DNA of 37,377 nt. It comes from Lojkania enalia (Eukaryota; Ascomycota; Dothideomycetes; Pleosporales). Positions 10,957-23,800 of this stretch are shown here, piece by piece (the stretch's first letter is position 1; the number at the start of each line of letters is the position of its first letter). The translations under genes were made by a program, and so were the position numbers. The notes under the pieces are model-generated. The model worked only from the letters and a program-made list of their open reading frames with translations. It was not told where the DNA came from and searched no databases. Where the stretch lies: contig ML986882.1 of NCBI GenBank assembly GCA_010094045.1, forward strand, positions 1 to 37,377, given 5' to 3'.

Positions 10957-11076
10957 AGTTATAAGCTCCTATAAGTTAAGTCTTTATATTATATTCGGGT
11001 TATTTATAATTAAGTAGTAGTTATTAATACTAGTATTAGTTAAAGTTATAGGTATATTAATATAATTAGTTATTAT

Positions 11077-11184
11077 TATATAGTAGTACTATATTAGAGA
11101 TTAGATCGGTTCGGTTTATATAATAGTACTATACTAGGGATTAGGTCGGTTCGGTTTATATAGTAGTACTATACTAGAGATTAG
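11077..11184. repeat. 40-bp tandem repeat, about 2.7 copies, in the 3' untranslated part of B
   Basis: Units start at 11077, 11117 and 11157 (tatatagtagtactatatta...). The first two carry a cggttcggtt core. They lie between the chromodomain-like end of pol and the polypurine tract. Confidence 0.8.
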
Positions 11185-11796
11185 TAGTAGTATTATTACT
11201 AGTATTATATTAGTATAGTATTATTATAGACGTTTAAAAATATATTTAAATTAGACTCTAGTATCTAATTAAGAATCTAGACGTAATATTATATTTAGGT
11301 CTTATTTATTTAGGTTTCTAGCGTAGTAATCTTCTACAGCAGTTATCTTAGTAAAGTTACTAGTCGGGTACTATTTTAGGTCGTAATAGCTAGTCTATTT
11401 AACTAGGTATTCGTGCCGGCGTCTCTGTTAGTTATAGTAGAGGTCTTCTATTTACTTAATAAGGTATTCTAATTCTCTATTAATCTCGATAGGTTTAGGG
11501 TTATATACTTATTAACTAAGTAAGTAGTTAGACGATTTAAGTACTAGCTATAATAGTAATATATAGAATATAGGATGTATTTTAGCCGATTTAGGTAGCT
11601 TTAGTTTATAAGTATATAAGAACACCTTTATAATAACTTTATAGGGGCCTATATTCTTCTAGTTAAACTTTTTTAACGGTCTTTGTATGCGTATATTTCT
11701 AGTATCTAGCTAGACTAAATTACTAATTTAGTAGTTAGAAGCTAGTACGCGCTTGCGGTTAGCATACTTTTATTAAAACGCTTATACCTAGATAAG

Positions 11797-14700
11797 TTCT
11801 TCTCTAATATACTCTATAATATCCTTTATCTTATTAACTAGTCTATTAGCTTTCTAAGCTATTAGGGACTATTTTAGCGGTTAATAGATCCCTGTAGGTA
11901 GCTTAAAGCCTATTTAAGGGTGCTAGCTAAAGTAGGCTAGAAATAGGGAGACTTTTATTAATTCGGATACTATATTATTTACTTTAAACTATGCTGTTAG
12001 CAGCTATTTAACCTAGTTATCTTATTTATAGCTAGTATAGGCTTAAAAAACTTATTCTATTACTACGTTAACGTTTTCTATCTAGCTATTAGTCTCTAGA
12101 TAGAAGCTGGTTAATATATATATATTAATTTATAGCTATCTATAGAGCTTTTAGTAGAAGATAGAAATAAACTATATTCTACAGTTAGATATAATAGTAT
12201 ATAGTAGTCTATAGTAAATCTATATATAGTAATAGAATAGTTAGATAATATTAGGAGCTTCGATTCTTACGTATAGTATTAGGTGTCTATACTTACTAAG
12301 CTTATTAACTACTACTATAATATTTATATAACCTTCTAATTCTAGTAGATTAGTTATAAAGTCTATAAAAATATTTTAAAACCTTTATTCAGGTATAGAC
12401 AACAGTTTTAGTAATCTATAATACTTCTTTTTAGAAGTTTTACTTCTTTAGTATATATAATAATAGCCTATATATTATTATACTAAGTTAAATATCTTTA
12501 ACTAATAGTATTCGTACTAGAGTAGTTCTAAGATCTTTCCTTAACTAAGATATCTACTAGATAGCGAGTTGTAAATAGCTTATAGTAGCTTAAACTTTAG
12601 CTTATTATAATCTAGTACTATAAGTCGATCTTAATAGTATAGTTAGTTATTATACTCTTTATAATTAGCTAGAGTTAGGAGTTTAAATTAATCGACTTCT
12701 TTTTTTAATAACTTTAGGGTATTTTAGATTAGATTATTATTTAGGTATTCTTTATTAATAATCTCTATAATCGATTAGTCTATTTCTATCTATTAGAATA
12801 GTTTAGGACGAAGTAATATCTATTAATAGCTTCTAAGGGCCTCTTCTTATATAGGCTCGTCTTATAACCTTTAAGTTAAGATATTAGGCTTCTCTCTAAG
12901 TTTTCTAGGTCGGTATATAATACTAAAGTTAAACTTTAATAGATATTCTAACTAATAGACTTATTAGTAGCTTAGCTACTTTATTATTATAAAGTACTAT
13001 AGGTTCTTATAATCGCTTAGCACTTTTATAAAAAATACTACACCTTCTAATTCGGGCCTCTATTATTTAAAATATCGGATAATCGCGAATAGTTCCTTAA
13101 TATATATTTTATAGTTGCCTTTAGCAGGGTTTATACGCTTAGAAAAGTAGATAATAGATCTTAGTTTACTATTAGCGCTTCTCTAGGACAGCACGCTAGC
13201 TATTATAAAGTCGGATATATTAGCTTCTACTACTATTAGTAGTTTAGGGTTAAAGTATTAGAAAATTGGTATAGAGATAAAGATATCCTTTAAGTAGTTA
13301 AAAGAATATTAACAGCTATTATTCCAGTCGAATTAAGTATTCTTCTTAGTTAGGGCTACTAAGGGGGAAACTTTCTATAAGAAGTTACTAATAAATTGTT
13401 AGTAGAAGTTTATAAAGCCTATAAAAGCTTAAATATCTTTTATATTCTTAGAGTATTTCTAGTTAACAATTATCTCTATCTTCTTTAAATCTATATAAAT
13501 CCCTTCTATAGTAATTATATACCCTAGGTAGGTTACTTCTAACTAGTAGAACTTATACTTATCTATATTAAGCTGTAGACTATTTACTCTTAAGACTTTA
13601 AGAACTAGCTAGATATACTACTTATAANNNNNNNNNNTTCTTCTCTAATATACTCTATAATATCCTTTATCTTATTAACTAGTCTATTAGCTTTCTAAGC
13701 TATTAGGGACTATTTTAGCGGTTAATAGATCCCTGTAGGTAGCTTAAAGCCTATTTAAGGGTGCTAGCTAAAGTAGGCTAGAAATAGGGAGACTTTTATT
13801 AATTCGGATACTATATTATTTACTTTAAACTATGCTGTTAGCAGCTATTTAACCTAGTTATCTTATTTATAGCTAGTATAGGCTTAAAAAACTTATTCTA
13901 TTACTACGTTAACGTTTTCTATCTAGCTATTAGTCTCTAGATAGAAGCTGGTTAATATATATATATTAATTTATAGCTATCTATAGAGCTTTTAGTAGAA
14001 GATAGAAATAAACTATATTCTACAGTTAGATATAATAGTATATAGTAGTCTATAGTAAATCTATATATAGTAATAGAATAGTTAGATAATATTAGGAGCT
14101 TCGATTCTTACGTATAGTATTAGGTGTCTATACTTACTAAGCTTATTAACTACTACTATAATATTTATATAACCTTCTAATTCTAGTAGATTAGTTATAA
14201 AGTCTATAAAAATATTTTAAAACCTTTATTCAGGTATAGACAACAGTTTTAGTAATCTATAATACTTCTTTTTAGAAGTTTTACTTCTTTAGTATATATA
14301 ATAATAGCCTATATATTATTATACTAAGTTAAATATCTTTAACTAATAGTATTCGTACTAGAGTAGTTCTAAGATCTTTCCTTAACTAAGATATCTACTA
14401 GATAGCGAGTTGTAAATAGCTTATAGTAGCTTAAACTTTAGCTTATTATAATCTAGTACTATAAGTCGATCTTAATAGTATAGTTAGTTATTATACTCTT
14501 TATAATTAGCTAGAGTTAGGAGTTTAAATTAATCGACTTCTTTTTTTAATAACTTTAGGGTATTTTAGATTAGATTATTATTTAGGTATTCTTTATTAAT
14601 AATCTCTATAATCGATTAGTCTATTTCTATCTATTAGAATAGTTTAGGACGAAGTAATATCTATTAATAGCTTCTAAGGGCCTCTTCTTATATAGGCTCG

Positions 14701-15468
14701 TCTTATAACCTTTAAGTTAAGATATTAGGCTTCTCTCTAAGTTTTCTAGGTCGGTATATAATACTAAAGTTAAACTTTAATAGATATTCTAACTAATAGA
14801 CTTATTAGTAGCTTAGCTACTTTATTATTATAAAGTACTATAGGTTCTTATAATCGCTTAGCACTTTTATAAAAAATACTACACCTTCTAATTCGGGCCT
14901 CTATTATTTAAAATATCGGATAATCGCGAATAGTTCCTTAATATATATTTTATAGTTGCCTTTAGCAGGGTTTATACGCTTAGAAAAGTAGATAATAGAT
15001 CTTAGTTTACTATTAGCGCTTCTCTAGGACAGCACGCTAGCTATTATAAAGTCGGATATATTAGCTTCTACTACTATTAGTAGTTTAGGGTTAAAGTATT
15101 AGAAAATTGGTATAGAGATAAAGATATCCTTTAAGTAGTTAAAAGAATATTAACAGCTATTATTCCAGTCGAATTAAGTATTCTTCTTAGTTAGGGCTAC
15201 TAAGGGGGAAACTTTCTATAAGAAGTTACTAATAAATTGTTAGTAGAAGTTTATAAAGCCTATAAAAGCTTAAATATCTTTTATATTCTTAGAGTATTTC
15301 TAGTTAACAATTATCTCTATCTTCTTTAAATCTATATAAATCCCTTCTATAGTAATTATATACCCTAGGTAGGTTACTTCTAACTAGTAGAACTTATACT
15401 TATCTATATTAAGCTGTAGACTATTTACTCTTAAGACTTTAAGAACTAGCTAGATATACTACTTATAA
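11797..15468. repeat. 1,831-bp direct duplication around the N gap (11797-13627 = 13638-15468), likely assembly artefact
   Basis: The sequence after the Ns restarts at ttcttctctaatatactcta, which is position 11797. It repeats 11797-13627 at a constant offset of 1,841, and every line I compared is identical. The second copy then continues into unique RT sequence. A genuine duplication in RIP-mutated DNA should show transition differences. An unmerged overlap of contig ends joined with a 10-N spacer explains it best. Confidence 0.88.
13628..13637. other. Assembly gap (10 N)
   Basis: Ten Ns inside element B, bounded on both sides by copies of the same 1,831-bp sequence. See the direct repeat entry. 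Confidence 0.99.
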
Positions 15469-16606
15469 TCCTTTAGATTTTTACTAAATATTAGAATATT
15501 ATTAATATAGATAGTATAGAATATATTAAAGTATAGTCTTAGTATATTATTTATAAAGTGCTGGAACGTATTTAAAGTATTAACTAGGCTAAAGGGTATT
15601 ACTAAGTATTTAAATAGTCTATAGTATATATAAAAGATAGTTTTCTATTTATCTCTTTTAGCAATCCTTAGCTTATTAAACGCGGCAATAATATCGAGTT
15701 TTATATAGTACTTAGCCTTACTAAGTTAGGCTAATATTTCTTAGATTAGTAGAATCGGGTATTAGTTTTTAATAGTAATAGTATTTAGGGCTCTATAGTT
15801 TATATAGAATTAGAAACTACCTCTAAATTTCTTTATAAAGATTATAGGTACAGCTACTAGTAATAAACTTATTCTAATAAATCCCTTAGATAAGTTCTTA
15901 TTAAGATACTTCCTTAGTACCTTTAACTTATTCTAGAATATCTTATAGAGTAGACCGAAGCTAGCTTACTTACTATTTTCTAATTTAATCTTATAATCGT
16001 ATAGTTATTATTTAGGTAGCTTATTTATATCCTTATATAAAAAGATAGATAATAGGTTATAGTATTCTTTAAGCACTTTAATAATAGAGTTAGTATATAT
16101 CTTTAGGGCTAGAGCTTTATTAATATTAGCTATTAATATAGCGAAGATTTTATAGTTAAATTACTAGAAGAGTTAGACTAGTAGTATAGCGCCTATATAA
16201 TATATATCTAGCTATAGTACGGACTTTAGATATTTAGACTTAAATAGGTTCTTTTAGCTATAATCTTCGTCTAAAATTAGATTAGTTTTAGTTTTAAGTT
16301 CTTTTAACTAGTGCAGCATTTTAAGCAGCTAGTAATTATATTAAATATAGCTTAATAGGCGGAACTTTAAATAGTACTATCTAAACTTTAAACTATATAG
16401 GGGTTATAAATTAGTTACTTTAAAATCTTCTTTTATATTAGATTTAGGTAGTTTATAGTCTTTAATAACCGTTTAGATAGCCTGTTAATAAACGATAATA
16501 CTAATAAATTATAAGTATTAAATTAGGTATTAGTTAATAATAAAGACTAGCTATTTATTCTCGTAGTTTAGGTTTATATAATACTTATATATCTATAGCT
16601 ATTCTA

Positions 16607-16885
16607 TGTAACGATGCGAAGAAATCGTTCTACGAAAAGCTTCACATGCAACCTTATCCTAAAGCTTTTCGCTTATCTTATCCTACCCCCAGCTCCACCC
16701 CTTTTCCCTTCCGTATATAGTTGCACACTCCCTTATAAGTAGCTTAGTAGTTCTTCTATATCCTTTCGTACAAGGCCTATAGGTGTTAATAGAATTCCTA
16801 GGTCCCTAAACCCCCACGCACTCCTATATGCCTCTAAGTGGATTCGTGCCGCATTCGGACCCATTGTCTTGCCTGCGCCGTTACA
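16607..16885 (+). mobile_element. Solo LTR (279 bp) inserted in chromovirus B, nearly free of RIP
   Basis: It starts TGTAACG and ends CGTTACA, the TG...CA form with short inverted ends common for fungal Gypsy LTRs. It is flanked by a perfect 5-bp duplication TTCTA (16602-16606 and 16886-16890). Unlike its surroundings it keeps many CA and TG dinucleotides and C-rich runs; 16501-16600 just before it has none of either. A TATA-like CCTTATAAGTAG (about 16731-16742) suggests + orientation. It has no internal coding region. It is under 300 bp, shorter than the duplicated length RIP normally needs, and it clearly arrived after B was mutated. A MITE is the alternative, but a 5-bp duplication with TG...CA favours an LTR. 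Confidence 0.82.
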
Positions 16886-17479
16886 TTCTAGAATTAACTA
16901 GTATTTTCCTAGTATAGTTATATAGAAATATACTATCTCTAAATAGTTTAGATATTAGAGGGTTAGAGTAACTAAATAAGAGATAGTTCCTCTATAGAGA
17001 ACTTTTCTATTAAAGTCGATCGGATATAGATTATATAAGAGTTATATCTTTTAGAGTTTTAAGGTACGTATAAGGTCTCTATAGATATAACTATAACTAG
17101 TAGCCCTAGTATTAATAAGAATATTAATATCTTACTAGGCTAGGTCTTAATAGATTAAGAAAGGAGCTAGAATCTAGTAGTTCTATAACTATTTCTATAG
17201 AGGCTAGTTCTATAAGTATATAGAAATTCGGTGTAGGCGTAGTCCTAAAAAATAACTTACTTCTAGAACGGACCTTTTAATAATATTCTAGTCGGCGAGG
17301 CTAGCTGCGTTTAAGAGTAAGAATAATAGCTTTATCTATAAGATAATAAGCGTATTAAAGATTGGTTGGAGGATTAGTCGGAGGATTAAGAGTAGGACCT
17401 ATAAGGTATAGTAGGGCTCTAAAACCCTTAACAGATTAATAGTAGAGGGGCGCTATATTCTAGTAAAATATATCTTTTA

Positions 17480-18420
17480 CTACTATACTTATAACAGCAT
17501 TTTTTATAGCGGCGCCTTTCTTATTTATTAGAGCCTATAGGTATATAGCTAGAAGTATTAAGTTCTATAGCGTTTAGGTCCTTCTAATAAGTAGTATAAT
17601 ACTTTAGTTGTTTATAGTAGTTGCTAAACATGTAATATAAGTTAGTATTATATAGGGAAATTAGGTTAGCGTAGTTGTTTAGAGTGCTAGGTATTATAAC
17701 GCCTATTATAGTACGATAGAACTTATTAGAGAAAGAACGTTGGAGATATATAATTTGTCCAGTCTTATTTAGTTTAGTGTCTACAATTAGGCGTCGGAAT
17801 TTAGTAAAGTAAGTAGGGAACCTGCTTCGGCCTTATTTTAAGGTCTCTAGCTTACTTTATACTATAGTCTTCTTATTCTAGTTGCTATAGGTAGATTCTA
17901 AAAAAGCGACTAAGCTGTTTATAGAGTTAATACCCTTATCTATTAATAGGTTAACTAATATTACTAGGTCATATTTTAGGCAGGAATAGATATATAGAAG
18001 ACGGGTATATTTAGTTAGATATTAGTCAGCATTTCCTTCTAGTTTATAGCAGAGCTTTCTAATAAAGTATAAAAGCTCTAAATATTTACTAGAAAATATT
18101 AGAGGGTTAGGTAAATAGTTAGAATAGAAATATAGGTTATATATAGTTTTAAGCGGATTAGAGGTTAATATAAACATCTATTTAGAAGCTAGAGTTATAG
18201 ACTAAATTAGGTTAAGGGCGGGTAATAGTTCTATTACTATTAATATACTAGTAGCTAGTAGAGGGGTAGCTGTTTAGCAGCTACTAAATTCTCTTTATAT
18301 TACTTTAAGGTCTAACTTATAGTAGTTCTCCTAGGTTATTAAAGCCTCTACTAGTATCTTATTCTTCTACTATAAAGAGTTTAATTTACCTTAGATTTCT
18401 TTAAATATATTAACAAGCGC
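17480..18420 (-). pseudogene. Probable Gag relic of chromovirus B
   Basis: The minus strand between the 5' LTR leader and the protease region has the position expected for Gag. It shows long stretches interrupted only by TAA/TAG. I do not recognise an intact zinc knuckle, so the call rests mainly on position. Confidence 0.5.
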
Positions 18421-18461
18421 GTTCTTATCTATAATATATAATAGTAGATAATATAATATAA

Positions 18462-18764
18462 TATTATAGATACTTATATATAGTTAGTTAATTATACCTT
18501 AGATAGTTAACTCTATTACTACGTACTATATATAAATATTAAAATATTGCGTAAAGAATAGAGATATCTATATTATATAGGTTTTTATAAGAGCTAGGTC
18601 TATACTACTATATAGGTTAGCTGGGTTAGTAAAACCTTCCTCTATTATAGTTATAATAAGTCGGTTATATTCTAGCTAGCAGCTAACAACTATTACTAGC
18701 AGCTGGTTCGGGTATTATAATAAGGGTAGTATAGATATAGAGGTATCGCGGTATTATTATAATA
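18462..18764 (-). repeat. 5' LTR of chromovirus B (303 bp)
   Basis: Partner of the 10641-10943 LTR and equal in length. It is followed directly by the CTAGT target duplication (18765-18769), after which element A resumes. Confidence 0.9.
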
Positions 18765-18949
18765 CTAGTAGTATATAGGTTAGTAATATAATAACTACCT
18801 AATATTAAGAGAATAAAAACTATCTAAAGATGTCTACTATATTATAAAGTTAAGTTATAATAACCTAAAGGCTATAAGCCCTAGAAGAAGCTATAGTATA
18901 AAAAGTATAAGAATAGAAGACCTGTATTATATAGATATAATATAAGCTA

Positions 18950-19790
18950 GCTGTAGCTAGAGCTAACCTAGCTAAAGCTAAATAATAAATATAAACTAAA
19001 ATAGCTTTACTAAAAAAGTTTAATAGTAAGAAGAAATATATTAACCTATTTCTTATATTAATAGAGCTATACTTTAGATTTAATAGTATAACCTTCTTCC
19101 TAGATAAGGATAAGATCTTAGCTATAATAATAAATATAGAAGAGATATTACTAGTATAAGCTAGACTATTTATAGCTAATTAGCTAGAGAATAGAGGTAA
19201 TATAAAGAAGACTAGAGAATCTATAGACGAACTCTTTAAGAGCTGGGAAGAATTTAAGAATAAGGTCCGAAACATTTTTAGAGAAGTAGATATAGAATAG
19301 AAAGTATAAAGGAAATTATTAAGGCTAACCTAGATTAAAAGAGTAATAAACTATACTATAGAGTTCTAGAAACTTAACGCTAGACTAGAATAGGATAATA
19401 GTGTATTAGTAGGAATCTTCTATAAAGGGCTTAAGGATAAAGTTAAAGATAATCTAGTTAGAGAAGAAAGACTAATAGAGCTATTAGAAATAATCAAATT
19501 AGTAGTTAGAATTAACAACTATTAATATAAGCGGGAGATAGAGAAATAATTTTAGCCGCAAACATTTATACTAACTAAGAAGGAGAATAAGATAGTACTA
19601 TAGAATAGTAATCTAATAGTCCTTAGAAAAGTCGAAAAGGATAAGAGAAAGAACTCCTAATAATTAAGAATAAGCAATTTTAAGAAAGAAAGGCTTAAAA
19701 AAGAAGCGTATCTTCTATATAGATAGAAAGAGTACTATATAAAAGAATGTCTAAATAAGAAGAAGGAAGCCTAAATAATAACTACGCAAC
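18950..19790 (+). pseudogene. Gag relic of chromovirus A
   Basis: The frame reads as a retrotransposon Gag capsid region, for example TRESIDELFKSWEEFKNKVR near 19200-19260 and IFYKGLKDKVKDNLVREERL near 19420-19480. Only TAA/TAG interruptions occur, where Gln codons are expected. The nucleocapsid zinc knuckle is at 19706-19771. Its CX2CX4HX4C spacing is preserved, but the first two Cys and the His are now Tyr (TAT/TAC) and only the last Cys remains. That is exactly what G-to-A and C-to-T RIP changes would do. The N-terminal part of Gag lies at 10118-10640 and is separated by element B. The same Gag is present in A'. Confidence 0.82.
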
Positions 19791-20899
19791 CTACTAATAG
19801 ATACTAATATCTAATATAGTACTAGATATATTATATAAATAATAGATGTAGAACGTACTATTTAGTAAAAAAAGAAAGTAATTATTAACTATAACTAAGA
19901 AGGGTAATAGTAGTTATTAGATATATAGAATATCTACTAGGTATATTAAGGCTTAATAGTATACTAATCCTAGAAAGAATAAAGTAAAAAAAGTGCTAGA
20001 TCTATAATAAAATATATTAGGTAAGACTATACTCCTAGAAATATTAGAACGTACTATTCGAAGAAGTAACGTTCTAAAACAGCTAGAGTATATTAAATGT
20101 TGTAGTAAAATTAACAGGAAAAATTATAGATAAAGAAGTATTCGAGTATATATAAGAAATATATTAAAACTACTCTATAAAATAGGCGAAAGGTAAGAAA
20201 GGGAAATATATACTACCCTATAAGAACAGCTGTAAAAAAGATTAGGCTAGCTGTTACTAGAACAATTACTTAATATATAAGGGTATTAAGATAAAGTTAA
20301 AAGTATAGCTAAGAATAGATATATAATTATTACTAAGAATCTTACTATCTTAAAATAAGATAGAAGATTATATAGAAAACAGGTATTATTAGATTTATAG
20401 AAGTCTAATTTACCTTAGAATAAAGTATCTATACCAGCTTAGTAAAATTGTTATAGAAGCTAAGGAGCTAAGAAAAGTAGTTTTAAAGGTAAGAGAGATA
20501 TAAAGAGATATTAGAGGACGACTTAATATTACAGCTTATAAGATAACAGGAGTAAATATATTTAAGAAGGAGGAACGTTCTAAAAATAATATATATTTAG
20601 AAGAATATAAAGCTTTAAACTAAAAATAATATATAGTTAAATACTAGTACTATTAAAATATATTTAGAATATTTAAATAGTAAGAATTAGATAAAGATTA
20701 CTAACTAATTAAATAGTAATAGTGTTTCTTAAAATAGAAGTATAAAATATATAGTAAATAGATAAAGGCTACTTACGCCTAAAAACCATAGATAAAATAT
20801 AGTATAGATAGATATCTGCTGTATAGAGAAGAGAAGGAGAAGGTAAAGTTCTTCCTATCTTAGTTAAAAAACTAAGTAGCCCCTAAAACGATAGCTATA

Positions 20900-23800
20900 C
20901 TAAGAAACTAGGTAGGAAAGCTATTAGAAGGGTTACTAGTATAGTACTTTTATATATAGTACTCTAAGTAGAGTTTAATAGGAGGAAGTTTAGAGTACTA
21001 CTTAATAGTAGAGCTTTAAACACGTTTATATTAGCGTAATAGGTTTATAACAATAATATAGAGTAGAGAGAAAAAGTAGTACCTTATATAATATATCTAG
21101 TAGACAATAAGTTAATAGACTATAGTAGAGGAATTATACTAATAGAAACTAAGAAGCGAGCGCTTAACGTTGTAGGATATACTAATATAAGGAATATTAA
21201 TATTATAAACCTAGGAAAATTTAATATATTACTAGATATAGACTAACTAGCTAAATATAATCTTAGAATAGATTAGTAGTAAGGAATAGTTTATAGGCTA
21301 TAAAGCCGCTCTAAGATAGAACAGGTAGTAAGATAATATAGAATAAAGCGTCCCTCAGGTCTACAGTTAATATAGAGAGTATCAGCAGCTATAATAGCTA
21401 GATATTTTAAGAAGATAAAATAGATACTAGGTATTATTATAGTTCGGAAAGTATATAAGAAACTATAGGATAAAAGTATACTCTAAGAAATCTAAGAGGA
21501 TTATAACGAATTTGCAGAGCTATATAAAGAAGTAGAGAATAGAGGATTACCTAAGTATAAGGAATACGACTATAAGATTATTATTAAAGATAAAAAGAAA
21601 CTAAAATCTAGTCTAATATATAACTTAAACTAAGAATAAAGAGAAGAACTTAAGAAGTATATTTAAATGAATTTAGTAAGAGGGTATATATAATTAAGCT
21701 AGAGTAAAATAGTATTACTAATACTATTTATACCTAAGAAGAATAGTAAATTAAAATTATATATAAACTATAGACAATTAAATAATATAATTTAAAAGAA
21801 TAGATATCTATTATCTAGGATAATAGAACTTATAAATTAGTTATAAGAAGTTAAGTAGTTTATAAAGTTTAATATAAGAGAAAGATACTACTAAATTCGG
21901 ATAAAAGAGGGCTATAAATAGAAAACGGTATTTAAGATAAGAGATAGTCTTTTTAAATATCTAGTAATACTATTTAAACTTATAAATATATTAGTAACCT
22001 TTTAAGTAGTTATAAATAACGTGTTAAGGGAATACTTAGACGTATTTATAATAGTATATCTAGATAATATTCTAGTCTATATAAATAGATTGCTAAGAGA
22101 GTATAAGAAATACGTTAGAAAGATATTAGTAAAACTATAAGAGTATAAGTTATTTATAGCTCTAGAGAAATACGAGTTTTATAAAAAAGAAATAGAGTTC
22201 CTAGAATTTTAGATATCTAGAGACGGTATCGAAATAGAATAAGAAAAGGTTAAAACAATACTAGAATAACTAGTATCTACTTTAGTTAAACAAATTTAAT
22301 TATTCTTAGACTTCGCGAATTTTTACAGAAAATTTATAAGTAGATACTCTAGAGTAGTAGTACTCTTAATAGAGATTACTAAGAAAGAAAAGGAGTTCGA
22401 GTAGTAAGAAGTATAGTAAAAAGCCTTTAAATAACTAAAAGCTTGCTTTACCTTAGTATTAATACTAAAGATGCCGGACCTAGAAAAGTAATTTTAAGTG
22501 GAAACTGATGCTTTAAATAAAGTAATAGGCGCTTACTTAAGTTAGTAAGACGAAGATGGAAAGTAGAGGCTATAAGCCTACTTTTTAAGGAAAATAAAAC
22601 TAGAAGAACTTAACTATAATATGTACGATAAGGAACTATTAGTAATAGTTAAATTGTTAAGAGAATAGTAAGTATACTTAATAAAAACTAAATACCTATT
22701 CGAAGTTTAAATAGACTATAAAAACCTTATATACTTTATAATAATAAAAGAACTTATAGGAAGATAAATATAATAGGTAGAATAACTAGTAGACTATAAC
22801 TTTAGGATAACGTACTAGAAAGGGTTAGAAAATATAGCTGCAGACGTACTAAATCGTAGAGCCAACTATATAACTAAGAAAAAGTATAAAAGAGACGCGA
22901 TCCTAAGATAAAAATTAGATAGATCTCTTATATATAACTACCTATAAGTCGCCTAAGTTATAAAACTAACTATACTAGAGTAAACTTAGCAGCAAAAACT
23001 AAGGGATATGTAAATAGTAGAGTAATATCTAATAAGTAGTAAAGAAGTAAAAGTAATTAAAAATATAACTTAAAAACAACTATATATATATTTATATATA
23101 TATTAGCGGATAATAAAAGAATTATATAAATTGCTAGAATAGAAATATCTAAGAGTAGTAGAAATAGAGTAAAAGCTAAAGAAGAGTTTTACCCTTACTA
23201 ATATAAGAAAAGAAGTATAAGACGTACTCTATAAATATTTAGAATGCGAAAAGAATAAGGCTATAAGATATAAGCCTTATAAATTCTTATAACTATTAGA
23301 AGTATTTAAAAGACTATAAGAATAGATTATAATCGATTTTATAACTAAGTTACTAGAATTAATAGAACTAGGGTTAGAAAGAAGATATAATATAATTATA
23401 AACGTAGTAGATCGACTAATAAAATATACGTACTTTAGACTAGTATTAGAGATAATAATAGTATCTAAACTAGTATATAAATTATTATATATAATATTCG
23501 TAGAGTATAGAGTTCTAAAATATATTACTTTAGATAGAGATAAGTTGTTTATATCTAAATACTAGTAAGGATAGATAGAAAAGATTAGAATCTAATAATA
23601 GATATTAACTAGCTTCTACCTATAAATAGATAGTTAGATAGAATAAGTTAACTAGAATCTAGAAACGTATTTAAAGATATATATTAATAAATAATAAGAT
23701 AATTAGATTAAATTATTACCTATAGTATAGATAGCTTATAATAAGATAACCTAGAATACTATAAGAACTATACCCTTTAAAGCTAACTATAGACGGAAGG

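Larger units (their letters stand above)
11280..17450 (-). pseudogene. Pol relic of chromovirus B
   Basis: Read right to left. The protease region lies about 17450-17000. The RT follows, split by the solo LTR at 16607-16885, and reads FKYLVIPFSLVNTLNTFQHF then YINNILIFSKNLKDYKQYI (about 15590-15470), where the catalytic Asp pair has become Asn-Asn. FIGFINFYQQFISNF is the post-RT connection. NYKIYIKELFAIIRYFKQQR is the RNase H region (about 14950-14890). IFIDFITNLLELEGYI starts the integrase core. The last part (about 11450-11330) has QRRRHEYLVK followed by VEDYYAR, a chromodomain-like end. Much of RNase H to integrase appears twice because of the duplicated block around the N gap. Stops are TAA/TAG from Gln codons. 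Confidence 0.83.
10641..18764 (-). mobile_element. Ty3/Gypsy chromovirus B, complete with LTRs, RIP-mutated, inserted into A
   Basis: Two direct LTRs (10641-10943 and 18462-18764), each exactly 303 bp, enclose gag-pol coding on the minus strand. The element is flanked by a perfect 5-bp duplication CTAGT (10636-10640 and 18765-18769). A polypurine tract next to the left LTR confirms minus orientation. From right to left it holds gag (about 18400-17500), protease, RT (YINNILIFSK near 15515-15485), RNase H, integrase (FIDFITNLLELEGYI near 12370-12410, repeated near 14220-14255) and a chromodomain-like end (about 11450-11330). The drawn length of 8,124 bp is inflated by a 1,841-bp gap/overlap artefact and a 284-bp solo-LTR insertion with its duplication, leaving about 6.0 kb, normal for this class. 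Confidence 0.9.

Noticed and set aside
11797..15468. Genuine tandem duplication of part of element B
   Set aside because: Apparent sequence identity next to a run of exactly 10 Ns fits an unmerged assembly overlap better than a biological duplication.
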